From Hofstenia miamia (lineage: Eukaryota; Xenacoelomorpha; Acoela): a DNA stretch of 54,762 bases. This document shows, in pieces, positions 28,326 to 43,300 of the stretch. Positions within the stretch are counted from its first letter, which is position 1; the number at the start of each line of letters is the position of its first letter. The notes under the pieces were generated by a model. It did not search any database and was not told where the DNA came from. It was given only the letters and a program-made list of their open reading frames with translations. Where the stretch lies: assembly GCA_004352715.1 (NCBI GenBank), contig SCFE01000017.1, positions 325,799 to 380,560 of the forward strand. Reading direction: 5' to 3'. The position numbers and the translations under genes are program-made.

Positions 28326-31300
28326 GTATGTTCACTATAGCGTTTTCTTATAATAATAAAAGTAATAAATCCTGTATTTTAAATCTGGAATTACCTCTTA
28401 CGGTATGAATTAGAGACGTGTTTAACATTAGACTGGGTATCTCACATCAAGCAAGTTTTCTGGTTTAGGCAGGCTCATCTCTTATGCTTAATTTTTCGAT
28501 TCATTTTCCGCACATTTTTTGCTGATTTTTTAGTACATGGATTCAAACAGCAAAATAACAAAAATACTAAATTTAATTTATTCTTAATACGATTAATATT
28601 AGCCCTGTCATTTTCTAATTTTTCGGCTAGACACTGCGATTGCTGAAAATGAATTCCTAAAACAAATATGCCTGGAGAAATTTCGCTCATAAACTTGAAT
28701 AAAATGCAATATTGAATGCACTTAGTCGCTGTTTTTTTCAAATATTTTCAAAAACATTTTAATTTTTTGAAAAACTGTCAAAATAGTTGAACGTCTTCCG
28801 TAAACTCTAAGTGTTTTTCCTGTTGTCAATGATTGTGGATCATGAGCGTAAGATGCGTAGTTGAATTCTCTATGTAAATATCATTATAAATAAAACTAGA
28901 AGGATGGAAGCGGTCATTTTGACTGCAAGTAAGTATTGCACTTTTACTGACTTTGTTGGCACATGTTTTATACACCTCATATGCTACGACTTTTAATGTT
29001 TCTTGGCAGCCAATAAAAAAACAGCATAAAGTGTTCAATAAGTGCATGCACAATTTTCGTGTCGTGTTCTACCTAGAAGGCCGAAGCAATCAATTGGAAC
29101 GTGAATAACACGTTTTGCCGTTTATTTGACAAAATTCGCACAATTTCTTCTGGTTTAAAAGCCTGTGTCCATCCATTTAAGTTGATGTAATTAGTTCAAA
29201 AGGACGGCAATGGGGTACAGAGGCAATTTGCTTTCAGTTCTTACTTGAGTTAGTGATTATTAAGGAGAATCCGGAGATGAAATTGATGACAACGTCGAGC
29301 ATCAGAGTGTAGATTTGGAAGATTCTGAGCAAGAGCAAGTGCATTCAGATTGTTCAGAAAGTGATGTTGATGTTCCTGAACTTTCTGATGATAACTCTGA
29401 ATGTGTAACTCCTCAACCAGGAACAATTTGGACTGATCGGAAGCAAGAGATGACGAGCAAACATCTCATGAGGTAGCATACAAAAAGAGAATCAGTGCAA
29501 ATCGTTTTGAAACAAATATGCTTAAGTATGCGTGGTTGCGAGAAACCGGTCTGTGGCAGGTGCTCGCTACCCACCACTACATACTTGAAGTACTTAGAAA
29601 AATGATATCTTTCCAACGTTTTAGCTAACTTTAGAGCTATTATACCGAGTTTTTGTTTGGCAGTTAATGTTAATTACTCGTTAGTTGTGTTTAACGAACC
29701 TTCTTTAACCTTTAACTACTATTTTCGTTGATCAAGGGATTCAGGTGAATGCAGGGAAATGACCACAGCCGTCCTTTGAGGTATAACGAAAATCCCGTCT
29801 TTCTAGGGTTAAAACGGATATCTATTAAATTTATGTCTTGTTTTACAAATCAGAAATATTTCTATGCACGGTCTTATCCAATGAATGTAGAGTCGGCCCT
29901 ATTGTTGCATTAAGTTAGCATGTCAATCCGTAGCGTAGCAAGCTGCTTTGTTAATCAAGTTAACTTAAAGCATTTCTATTTGTTGAATTTTTCTAGAGTA
30001 AAATTTAATTTGCTATAATTATTCAAGCCCGTTTAGGTCTGCCTAAGCATTTAGGTTGTTAATTTACATTGACATATATGTGAAATAACTCCTTTGATGT
30101 TTAATGTTCGCAAAGCTATTAAATCAGATAAATAATCAATTAAAAAAACAAACATTAATACAATGCATAAACTAGACAATATATTTTTAGGATTTCAAAA
30201 GCCTAAGTTTGATTTTTAACACCAGTGTCAAGTGTTGTTGAGAATTCAATTTGGATATTAGTTTTATCAGATTTAGATTTCAATTAGTGTCCTGTGAATG
30301 GAATTTCAATGGAAATATCCCTATTGCTATACATGGTATGTAAAACATATCAACAAATGTAGCTCAAATTGGAAAGTTTAATAGGATACGAAAAAATGTG
30401 TGAATGCATTCAGAAAATATTATAAATTGACATTGAAAATTGGAATATTCACATTAGGTTGATGGAATCTCAATCAAATAAGGGAAGAAAGGGAATTCGC
30501 ACAAAATTTGAACTCCAATGTTTTTTGATGTTTTTAATAGATACATTATAGAAATTTATGAATATCCAAAACACTTTACCTTGAATTTGATCTTTGATAT
30601 ATTTATACTTCTGGAGAAATTTTAGGGCTTCACAGAGGCGCATGATGTAAACAAAACACGATGTAAAAACTCAAATTTGAATTTTCATCAAAAATTGAAG
30701 TTGGTGCAAAATATATTTACTATAACTTCATTACTAACACTGTAATTTAAAAATTGAATTTTTCTCTTCAGATCTATAAAAAGTTGCAGAGAATGTAGCA
30801 ATAAAAAGTTTTTTTAATAATTTTATAAGCTTGATAAAACATTCGCTCATACATCAACAGTGTAGTTGTTTTATTTTTTTTTAATTTGCACGTGAATTTA
30901 CAGCGTTTTACACCTATGGAATAATAGCTCTAACTTTCTAATCGATTTTTAGAATTTGTTCAATCATCAAATGTAGCTTATTATATGTAGAGGGTACGAG
31001 TAAGGTTCTGGGTTTGCGTATAGAAGTCCTTTTATGGTCACTGATAGGTAGACGCTGTAACTCGTATTGAGATATATTTCACCTATGGGAACAAAAGATC
31101 TCTACTAGTTCAGCCCAGAAATTGCTGTTTAGCCAGTCGAGTTTTTGCAATGAAATTGTCAAACCATTGTTCTTCCTTGTTTTTTAGCATTTGTTCATGG
31201 AAGTATCCACTGGGATTAACATAGCTCAGTGCTTAAGAATTTAATTAAGGGATTGAATAACAATTTAATAATATCGCACTGCGTTAGTTGAAAAATTTTA

Positions 31301-34300
31301 AAGCAGAGAGCTCTATATTCTTAGTTTTTCGCATTTTAAGAATTATTCAATTGCGAGTAATATTTTGTGGTTTAGGTTCTTATTTATAATAGATTCAATG
31401 GACATTAATTTGCAAGGACAATTCTAAGCGTAATTCCAATTCAATTTATTTGGTACCGGCAACCGGTAGTCTAGTCGCAACCTTGTTTTGCTCAAAATTG
31501 TCAAAAATTAATCAAATTTCTTCTGTAGTTTCAAAATATAAAAAATGTTTGTTTTTTACATCTGTTTTGTCAGCAATTTTTTTGGCTAACGCATGTATTT
31601 AGGTCAATGCATCATCCTCGAATTACCTCAGGTCGATTTTATTTTTAACTTTCCAAACTTCAGTAACTGCATCATCGTGGAAGGTGACGAAGATCAATGT
31701 TGTAGGATCAAATTACAAAACGAAGGTGATTTTAAGCATTGATTTTCTATGAGTAAATACATTAAAGCGGTGTACAAAATTGCATTGTCTTCAAGTTCAT
31801 ATTCTGAAATTTTATGGGCCTCTATTCAAAACTAATCTATCGAAATGATAAATATTTAATAGTAAAACAAACATTCAATTGTCTGTTCTTAGCAGCAAGT
31901 ATATTGGAACGTCTTGAATACACTTTAAATCACTGTGTGTATGGATAACAGGGTGGTATCTGGGGTGTGTAGTCGGCTGAACCTTATAGGGGTAGATCAA
32001 TATATTAAGAATTGATTGGTTAAGCAGAGAATTACGTTAACATGGATAGAAGTCCTTGAACTGGCCCTAACCTTATTGTGGTTGTAGTTCCAGCTCTTCG
32101 TGGCCTCCTATTCATAAGCAAAAAGTTGATTATTTAGATCAAATTTTGCCTCAAAAATTTTTGAAGTTATATTTGTTGAACCTGCATTTAGATAAACTGA
32201 AATAAATTTAATAGCAATTGTTTTATGTATTCTTGTTGATCATTGATGCATTGTACTGGTTTTGAGCAAGCTCTGCATTTGTATTGACTTTTCTCAGCAA
32301 AATTTTGCTTTCTTGCAATGTGTTGAACGTGTTGAAAGAAGATTGCTATTTAACTCATTAATGAGCATGCCTCAAATGAAATAACATGTTTTAAGCATAA
32401 ATGCCTTAATTGTCTTTAGCAGAGATTGCAATAACCTATTGAAACTAGAAATAGAATTTAATGACGTTTTTTTGCATTGTTTAACTTCAGTAGTGTAGTT
32501 TGAAAATATATTATATACAATTATATAATATATAATAATTATTTACTTAATCTGATTTATTTAGGTGTCATTAAAATCAATGATCAAAATTTTAATCCGT
32601 ATTTGAATGTAGTTAGTTTGCCGTTTAAAATTGTACTTCAAAAGAGAAACGTTACAGTTGAGGGAGAACCAATTCCATGCAATTCAAATGATGTAAAGGG
32701 AAGAATGTTTGGAAGTGGGATATTTTCTCAATCCATAAATAATGAACTTAAAGTGAAACGCATGAACTCAGATGTGGAGGGATTAGTAATGCTAGACACT
32801 AATTATCTCAATTATAATAGCCTTATATTTAATGGATTAGTCTCACTGAAAAGATTTCAGATTTTCAATCCTGGCTGTTTTCTACCTTTTAAACTAATCG
32901 CATTTGAAGGAAATGTACAAGGCCTTATTTGTGAACCGGAAGCGACAGTTCGCGATGCCAAAATTGAAGGCAATTCGGATAATTTAGCGTATAATAAATT
33001 GCTTGTTTACTACAATTTTGAAGCATACAACCTAACAGATTCATACTCGAATTTCATCTATAAAGATCTTTTAAGTAAAATTAGCTTCGTTCCATCGTAC
33101 AACATAGCCTTGTTCCAAAATCAACTGCTGATGCTGTCTGTAAACTTAAGTATGCAATGCCCTCGAGAAATGAAACAACTTTCTAACCTGTTAGATTCAA
33201 ATGCAGAACATAGTACCTTTTTGTCTTGCATGGGGATTATGTTTGAAGCGTTTACTAATGTTTCAGAAAATGCAATTTATCAAAAATTTTATAGAGAGTC
33301 TTTGACTCAAAGCAGACTATATGGAGAAATGTTTTCGAACTTTTGGTTTTTGAAAAATGTATATGATTCAGTCAACCAACGTAGCGATCAACCTGACAAA
33401 ACGTTGAGGCTTCATGTAAAACAGTGCTCTGCTACGATTCTGTTTGATGAAAGGGAGGCTGTCAAATACGTATATATTCTCGGAAACGGAGTTGAAACTG
33501 ATAAGGAGCTTAGTTGCTACTTTAAACTTAATCATAAATCAAACTTTACTGTGGAATACTTTTATGTTAAAGAAAATTGCGATGAAAATTTCATTCAAGT
33601 AGAGTATTCTTGGAATGACGTACCGCTGAAGCTCATCACAGTTTGTGATTATATACAAATCATTTCACTGCCTCTAGAAAGTTCAGCCATTCGGGTGAAC
33701 ATTAAGAAGAAACTTAGTTATGGAATGGGCTTTCTCTTGTCCTTTAAAAACCCGGATGTATACGCCCATTTGACTCATGATGATTTCATCAGTGACTTCC
33801 CCTTTAAATTTGGTAAGTGTTATTGTGTGTTATTTTCGAAAAAGTTCGTAGTAGACTTACATCTAAAATTGTAGTTTCCTAACAAAAAATACATTTTTAA
33901 CATTACTATGTTTCTAAAACCTATCTTTACTCTACAAAATTCCTCGTAGAGTAGCGGCCAAAATTCTGTTGTATTCTGAATTTGACATATATGAATATTT
34001 TGCCACTCATCGACCCTGGTTAATAGAAGGGTTGTAAATTATGTGCATATTGAAACTTCAGCAAAATACAATACCACCATGCAATTAAATATTAATTTTC
34101 TAAAATCACTTATGTAAAAAATACAACACTTTTCCCAACCACTGTGTATTCTAAATTCAGTTTTCAATTCGTAAACATTTTTCATCAAGTAAGGGTTATT
34201 AAATTTTTTATATCGAAGTCCTTCAAATTTTAAAATTTACAATACGACAAATAAATTTGACATATTTACTGTAGTAGAGAAATTCAAGACAACCACAGTG

Positions 34301-37300
34301 TAATGCGTATAAGACAGAAAATAATGCTCTTGTGCAATGTGATGTTTTTGATGTAAAACTAGTTTAATAATTCAAGTAAAAAATACGCAGTATTACTTTT
34401 AAATTTTGCATTTTAGATGAATTGAAAAATCCAATACTTTCACCATTTGAAGAATCAAAGTTCGATGACGTGCTTTTTGCTTCTAGGTTGCCTGTCGTCC
34501 AACTCAGAGTAAATTGTAGAAAACTATGTGATTATCTGGTAGGTTGATTATTGTAAGTATAATTAAAATTTCATATTTATATTAATTACATCAATGTTTT
34601 TCTTGCAACTGAATATTTTAATATTTTGAATACTGATTTTACTTTTATATCACACTATTGGTTTCTAGGTTACTGCTTCTGTTTTATATGAAGGTAGTCT
34701 TGTGAAGCAGATTTTTAAAAAAATGGATGAGTAAGTTGGCTTTAATGATTTATTGTGAAATTCTGTTTAGGAATTTATATATTGCAATTGGTTTCAAAAA
34801 TTTGACATCAATCAAACAACTGCAATCACACATAGATAGAGCTTTATTTTTCCATGAGGAAAAATTGCAGCATGTTTATCAAATAGTTGAGAACTCTATA
34901 ATTGTAGAAGGTTTCTTTTGTTTTTTTTATATATATATATATATATATATGTAACTACAAGATTTCTAGCGGAGAGTATTTAATTCAATCATTTTAAGTT
35001 AATCATATAAATGATTGATGATTCATAATTAAAGAACTATATATTCAGTGGGGTAGCCCGAATATTTGGCTGAGCAAGGCTCAAGGTAAGCAAAATTTCT
35101 ATTACTGACAGTACCTGTCACTATTATTCTACACATTGTTCATAGAGAACTTGACAAATTTAATCAAAGGTGAACATGAATGAATAATTTGTAATCCGCA
35201 TCCACTGCTTTTTAATTTTACGATCCAAATCCAATCAACACTCGGTAACTATCAATTCAAATCCAGTCCATACGTGCTAATAAAAAATCCTCACTAAATT
35301 CAAATCAACACAGCGTACTTCGTTCTTTACTAGCAGAATTCACCCGACACATGCATCAACAGTAGGCTTACTGTTTGTTGAATTAACACATTACTTGCTT
35401 TAGATGAACTCGGGATTTCGTTTTAAGAAATCAAGGAGTGTAATAATCTTTTGCTTCTTTATCAAGTGAATGACTACATCCGAACTGTTGCCATTAGCCC
35501 TCTCTGAATTGAAGTTCTTTGCTTCATTCACTCGCATTTACAGCACGTTTTCAAAGTAGGATATCGTTGTCACGGCCAGGGAATAATCAATTACTTTGAT
35601 TAAAAAATTTTATCAAAAAAATAGATATTGCATATGCAGTCCCGCTCAAAAGTATTGCAACACCTATGATTAATAAAATAATTGACATAGTTGAGTGTAT
35701 TATAGTTTGATTTAAAGCAATAATTGTTTGTCTTCAATAGAATAATGATAAGAAATGTACAAAGTATTTGGAAATTGTCCTCAAAAGTATTGGAACACTT
35801 TTGAATTTCACTTGAACTATGAAGTCTTGTAATAAACATTAATTACAAGCAAAAATGTTTCAGATTGCTTTATGTGTTGGCAAGTGTCTATCAACAATTT
35901 CAAGGATGCTTTATCTTTAATATAATGATGATCACACACCTGTATATAAAGTTAAAGCCTAGTAGAGCAAAGAAAATGATTGACGCATCGTTAGGAATGT
36001 TGATAATAGTATTGAGCATTTATCTCAAAATGACACCTTCAAATCAGGCATCAAATTTTTAAAAATTGATGAAGTAAGCCTCAGAACAATTCAGTCCATA
36101 CTGAATAGATGTTGTTTGCAAAAAAAACAAATTTGACCAAATCTCTGCAAATTCAACAACTTTTATTTTGCAGGGAGATGAAGCACAGTTCAGGGGTCGT
36201 TTGGAGTTAAACTACCTCTTATGATGAAGCAAGGTTTGAGCTTTTCCCATGTATAAATTATTTCGCGAGATAGTCATCAATGAAGCTTAAGTGACCTTAT
36301 TCACAAAATAGCAAAAAAAATTTGTGATGCTATCATTATTTTGTGATTTGACTCCAATTCCCTGTCATAAATTCATTTATAATTCTTGAATATTTCACGT
36401 AACTATATACCAATGATTTCATTAAAACTAAGGTGTTGCAATACTTTTGAGCTGGAATGTAGATAAAAAAATTTATGAAGAACTGAAAACGTGCAATTTT
36501 TATTGAAGATGCTTCATAAAAAATACATCAAAATATGTAATCTTTTTTGCCACATTATCACAAACGTTTTCTTTATCAATTTGGCAGGCGCAAGAAATTT
36601 ATTTCGGTTGGCACAGAAACTTTACTTTGGCTAGGCAATGCCTATCCGCTCCTACCCTTGGCTACGCCACTGATTACATTAATATTTTTACAGTGTATGT
36701 AAACAACTATTGACTTTATTTGAAATTGCACTTCTCACTTCAATCCTTAAAAATTGAACATTTCGAGAGCTGATGGAAATTATTGGTGGTTGCAAAATAT
36801 ATACTATGCGACATTTAAATGTACATAATGTGCGGCAAGACTATCTAATTTCAATTTCCATTTTTTGAATTAATCCATTATCGTCATCAATGGCAACAGT
36901 CTAGTATTATGCTTAGATTCATATTGACAGAAATGAAATAAAAATATAAAAATTCGAGATAATGCTGAGAACTGGATAATTTTCCTCATGGTAAATCTGA
37001 GGCAATTCCTTCCTGTTGAAGATAAACTGCTGTTTTTAATACCATGAATAATTTCTTATTACGAATATAACTAAACTTTAAATTTTAGATTTTGATGAGT
37101 GTCAATATTTCAACACTTCAATTAATAACAGTAAAAATTTTTCTATTTTGCCCATTTTAACGCTATTTTAGCTTGCTTACACTGCCACAACTTTGACTTA
37201 CATCATCATTGTAACGATTATGAAACAATCGGCATCGAAGGTAATAGATATGAAAGAATCTCAAATATTTTTCGTTGTTTAAATTAGTATTAAATTCAAA

Positions 37301-40300
37301 CACATTGAATGGTCAATGCGAATGAGTTATCCTAAATGTATATAAAATTGCTGCTGTGAGGCTCCTCTAACAAATTATCTCAAACTTGCAATTAAAGGAT
37401 TTCGAGGTCCTAACCAGAGTGCAAACTAGGGCAAGAATTAACTTCCGTTCAACATTGTACTGCATTAGGCTTACAAAGGGCCAATTCACAAATGTTTTCA
37501 ATATTGACAAACTACTATTCACGAATGCTGTGCCAAATATTCTTTTTACAATTCGGCATCAAACCCGAAATGTACATGTAATTCATTTATAGTCATGAGG
37601 GTCTTAGAACAATTTTGACCTAATCAGGATTGTAGAAATAGCAAGTTGGTTGCTGTAATTATCGTGCTGTAAGGATATTATTAAATTTGTTTGAGGAAAG
37701 CCTGTAACGTAAAGTTTTGCTAATAGACATAAAAGTCCTTGTTGATCAGCCAAATTCAAAATTCACGATACTTACAACTACGAATATCTATTTTTCGTTT
37801 TCTAAATTTCTTTGCTAATGGGTTAAATATTTCTTATTATTTTTTTACTGATCCGTGAATAATTAATGAAATTTTGAAGCTGATTTCCATGGAAAATAAG
37901 AAATCATTTTTATATTTAAAAAAATACTTTCGTCTGTCAACTATTATGTAAAATGATCTGGTGTACGATCAAATCTGAAGAATTTTGACTACCCATTTCT
38001 TGAAAAAGACCTTTTGTCAAACACGGTTTGATTCAGAAGTTTACATTTTGACAAAAATTTCTAAAAGTTTATCAATGAAATAATTGTTCAATGGCTTGCT
38101 TAACTATAGTAGTTTTTAACAACTCACAAATCACAAAATTTGTAGTTTACAATCTACCTTTTGTTAACGATTGATATTCATTGAGCCACTAATACTTGTT
38201 TTCGGCGTATAATAAATTGTATGAATTTAGAGGGATTAATTTGTACAGAAATTCGGCCTTTCAGTGAATTTAGAGTTGGATGTGGTGATCAAAGACATGC
38301 TATAGTTGTAGACATCAACTTCGCAAGTGTAGAGGTATGAAGTGTGTATGCCAAAAAAATTTAATAGTATTTTTATTGTACATTCAATATATTTTCAAAT
38401 ATAATTCCATACACGGTTTTGCAATCCAGCATAGATGAGAGTATACATGTACACTCAACTTTCAATTTTTTTCAAATATTAATGAGTCAGGACAGGATAA
38501 TCACGGCATGTTACATCAAATAAATCCGACCGGGTCAGTACAGGATGAAACTAGGATGCTGTTAAAGCCGCATAAACTATGTTCGAGTTAAGACCTGCTG
38601 GTACTTGTACTCGTCTCTACATTTCGAGTACTAGAAACCAACTCAATATTAGCTTGAATGGCATCTTTTTGTCTTCAAATTTTACCTCCAGTGTTGAAGA
38701 AACCATCGGTATTTCACTATTTCAAATTGTATGCAATCAGGCTTGGGTTCTCTAATTGCGTTTATCATGTTTTTCTCTTGTACATTTACATAGGTTTTTC
38801 ATTGTTTAACATATATCACTTATATATAGCTTTGCATAACAAGAAAAATAAGTATAGATGAAATTGCAATTTGTCTCGAAGCTAAGAAAGTTAGTAGTCT
38901 CAGCCATTTCCTCGTTTAAATTTTTGTGTACTTTCAATAAACATTTAATTTTCTTGATGTAACAGGCAAATATGGGTCGGCACTATAGGCTCAAATTGAC
39001 AAGCTAGTCTTGTTGATTAAATGTCTGCAGGTTGCTTGCGGGTATGGATAAGGAACATTGGTCGACTGACCCCTGTGAAATATACCTGCCGAAGCTATTT
39101 TTAATAAAATATACATTTGACAGAGTTACCTCCATAAACTTCCAGTACAATTTTCACTAGTAGATGTTTGAAAATCAATGTTCACAATAATTTACTGTTA
39201 GTAAATTGAGTTAATTTGAATGTTCTACTTCACAATGAGGAACTAATTAATTGCGGCATTGATAATTTACTTGAGTACTGTGATAAATTCAATTTTTAAA
39301 TTCCAATAATTGACTATTTAGTTTTTGTAGCTTTAAATCATTTAAAATATAACCATTTATCGTCACTTTAGCTGGAATACCTTATTGGTGAAAAAACGAT
39401 CAAAGGGCTTGTGGAAAATGTCTACGAAAGCAATGAAAAGTATTTTCAATAGTAAACTATCCCTCATCTAAATGCTTAGTAATTCGTTTATTATAATTGT
39501 TCACAAGAAAACCATGCCATTTGAGGAACTTCAAGAGCAACTTCACAATGCAAACAAGCTCAGAAGTCATTATGAAAATGGCGATCAGTTGGTCGTTAGA
39601 GGTAATTTTTCATACCTCCTACACAGGTTAACACTTATTTCTAGATTTTGATGAGTGTGAATATTTAAAGAACCCTTCAGATTGCCAAAACGGTAAGAAT
39701 AAGAAATCATTCTATCATTTTTCCCACTTGTTTAGATACCTTGCCGGAGATTTGTGAGAACTGCATTAATTTACCATTCACGTATCTTTGCATCACAAAC
39801 TACCATTATCTAAGAGGTATATTTACAGTATATTAAACAGTTTTCATTGCTTTTAAATAGATTTATGCAGTTGCATTTGAGAGCTTAAGGCAAATTAAAT
39901 AACTTCAAAAATTGATATTGTATTTTGGAATGCTATATTAAATTCAAGACCTAACTTGTTTTGTTGGGTTTGATTTTCAATTGGAATAAAATCATTTTTG
40001 TAATACCCTGAACAAAGTTATGCGGATTTTTATTAAAATTTTAGCCTACAACCCTTTTAGATGAAATTGAAGTCATAATGATTTGTTTACAGTAATTTTT
40101 TATTTAGAATATTCCTACCTGTCGAAATCTTTCATGCAAAATGCAAATAAACTCACATGAGAACTTTTGTTCAATAAAAGATAAGTGAAAATACGAAATA
40201 ATTAACATTAAAAGTGATTAAATATAAAAAATTGAAATGACCAAATTCAAAAAAAAGAATACGCAATTGTATGCATTTGGTAACTACAACAGCTTTGCTA

Positions 40301-43300
40301 TTCAATAGTGTGCAATGCGTGTTTGATGTAATTTTTAAATATAAAAGTGGTCCAGTCAAGAGTTAGTAGTCCAGCTTGCTCTCATTGCACAAAATACTTT
40401 TACAAACACTAGCTAAAGTACCAATTTTTTGAAATAGTGCTTTTCAATTAATGATCGGCGGTTCGGCCACAGAGGACGTCGGTTCGGTTTTTGCAAAAAT
40501 CGGTTCGGTTTCTGTTTTTACTAACACATGAAAAAAACAATATCAACATCAAAGATTATTTATTAAGAAATGACAAATTTTTCTTGGCACCAATTAAATG
40601 GCGAGCATTAGCACAAGCAATTGTTGATCCAAGTCTCTCACTATTTACACTTGACGGAGTTATACACAGAAATTTTCTTGCACACATTGCCAAACCAGAA
40701 ATTTTTAGCATGGGATTTCCAAAATTCTAGACAATTATAATTCTCTTCAAATGGCACACATTCTGAATTAAGATACGTTTCAACTTCGTTTGATGCTCTT
40801 CAATTTCACGGCAAAGTTCAGGAATTATATTGATCCGTATTGACTTTTCACCAGGAATGTTGTACATCAGGTTTAAAGTACCAATAAAATTTCGAAAAGA
40901 TTCATTTTCTGCTATATTGTACGGTGAAAAGGAATCGATAACAAAAATTCCCACTTTCCTATTCAATTCCACTTGTTTTCGATCGAAAAGTTTCAATAGG
41001 GGTTTTTAATTTCGAATGCTCTGTCATGACGCACGGTCTCTGCAGTACGAGCAATAAATTTGTACAGACGGATCACCCAGCCAAATATTCAATAAACAAC
41101 TTGGTCTGAATTTTTGGATGGAAGATTGGATTTTTAATGTCTATTTAATTTTTGGTAGTGATTCTGCGCAAAACGTAATGACGAAGTAAAATCATTTTGA
41201 ATATTTATCAATAATTTACTATAAATTCTTTATCACAATCTCCAATTTACGAGTATATGGACCAAGTATTTTCGAAAGAATTCTTCATACCAAAAACCTC
41301 AATTGTCCTGTGTATTTCTAGGAGATACAAATCGGCTTGTCTATATTTTCGAACAAATGGCTATATCTGGGCACTTAAAAATTTTAACTTAGGCTTCAAA
41401 TTATCAAGTAGTCTAATTTTCAGGCCCTTGAGTAACAATTAAATCAATGTCTTTTCTAAGGCCATTCGTGATAACTGCGTCCCAGATTGTTGTATACATT
41501 AGTATATCTTTCGGATTTTGACTATCTTTATTATGCAAATTATGAACGGTTAACTATATTTTAAAGAAGTTATCAAATATTTTAATTGAAATTATTTTGA
41601 AGTTCCATGTCTCCTAACAACGCATTGTTTAGATCATTATATTCCAGAATTTACAGGAAAAGTATTATCTGAAGGAAAAAATCAAATCGCACTTCTTGAT
41701 AATCTTTTGGACCCGGCTGCAAAAGAAGTCATTTATAAATTACTGGATGAATTCGTATGGAATATTTGAATAACTAGATTCTACAATGTGATTTAGGTTG
41801 GCGAGCTTCAAAAACAAAACGCTTTCTCATCTGTCATTAAATCCATCTATAAATTCGGGTATGCATTTTTGCATGTAAGCAATTTCACAACCAAATTTAG
41901 TGAAAGAATATTTTGATATATCGCTTAGATGTTAATCATTAAATTGTAGAGAATTCAATTCCTAAAAAAAAGTTAATGGGATGTGAATTTTAACAAAAGT
42001 TGGAAACGAAGTGGATCATCCTTAGTTAAGGTTTGATTTCAGCACCAACCTTCACCCACAATAGTTGATTTTTACCTTAATTCCAAGCCAAACACTGAAT
42101 TTTCAAACCACATNNNNNNNNNNNNNNNNNNNAATATTTGAATAACTAGATTCTACAATGTGATTTAGGTTGGCGAGCTTCAAAAACAAAACGCTTTCTC
42201 ATCTGTCATTAAATCCATCTATAAATTCGGGTATGCATTTTTGCATGTAAGCAATTTCACAACCAAATTGAGTGAAAGAATATTTTGATATATCGCTTAG
42301 ATGTTAATCATTAAATTGTAGAGAATTCAATTCCTAAAAAAAAGTTAATGGGATGTGAATTTTAACAAAAGTTGGAAACGAAGTGGATCATCCTTAGTTA
42401 AGGTTTGATTTCAGCACCAACCTTCACCCACAATAGTTGATTTTTACCTTAATTAAAAAGCCAAACACTGAATTTTCAAACCACATCCTACAAAAGTCGC
42501 ATTCACCATCCGCACCAAAATAAATAGGTTGCCCAAATCTAAGCTAGCCCCATACTTAGCAAAATGTTCGTAATAACTAACAGGCTCATTGAAAGTCTAG
42601 ATGTCCTTTCTACTGATAAGAGACGAATACTATGACCCCACATTTTGAATTGCACTTAAGTGGTCATTAACCTAATCCAATTATTAAACCAAAGATAACG
42701 TTCTCAATTTTCATTAATTCTAAGAACCATTTATCCCTAGTGAAATTTAATTATAGAATATAAAAAATTTTCAGAAGCTCTATGAACGAATTAGAATTTT
42801 TAAGAATTTTGTATCTACCAAATATAATGAAACAATTTTCGGACCAAAGCATAAAAAAATGTGGTGCAATAATTCTATACTATAATCAACTTAGAAGTAC
42901 TTATTAGTTACGCATAGTGACAATGTGGAGATCCATGCCGAATTTTAACTTTTAAGAGCGCTGCTATTGGACCTCCGGGTTTTTACAAATGTCCACTTGT
43001 AGTGTCCAAGGGGTATTACTATGCAGAATTTTTTCCTTAGAATGTTCGCTTTGGCCTGATATGAACAATTACCAATTGATTTTAATTAGTTACGTTTACC
43101 AGTTTGTCATATTGTCATAAGGTCAACCGACTAGTACTGGATTATGGTAAACCGACAAATACTGGATGTTGCATGTATAAAGGCTTTGCATTGTGTTTGT
43201 TGATTTACGATAATGTTGCTATTAGTATTATGTTACGATTTTATTCAATAACAGCTTAATATTTGTAAGCCTTTTGTACTTCATGGCCTTTGGATTTATG

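Noticed and set aside
28475-29053. Two minus-strand frames inside the piggyBac-like interval
   Set aside because: They do not resemble any transposase domain and run against the acidic plus-strand frame; probably chance.
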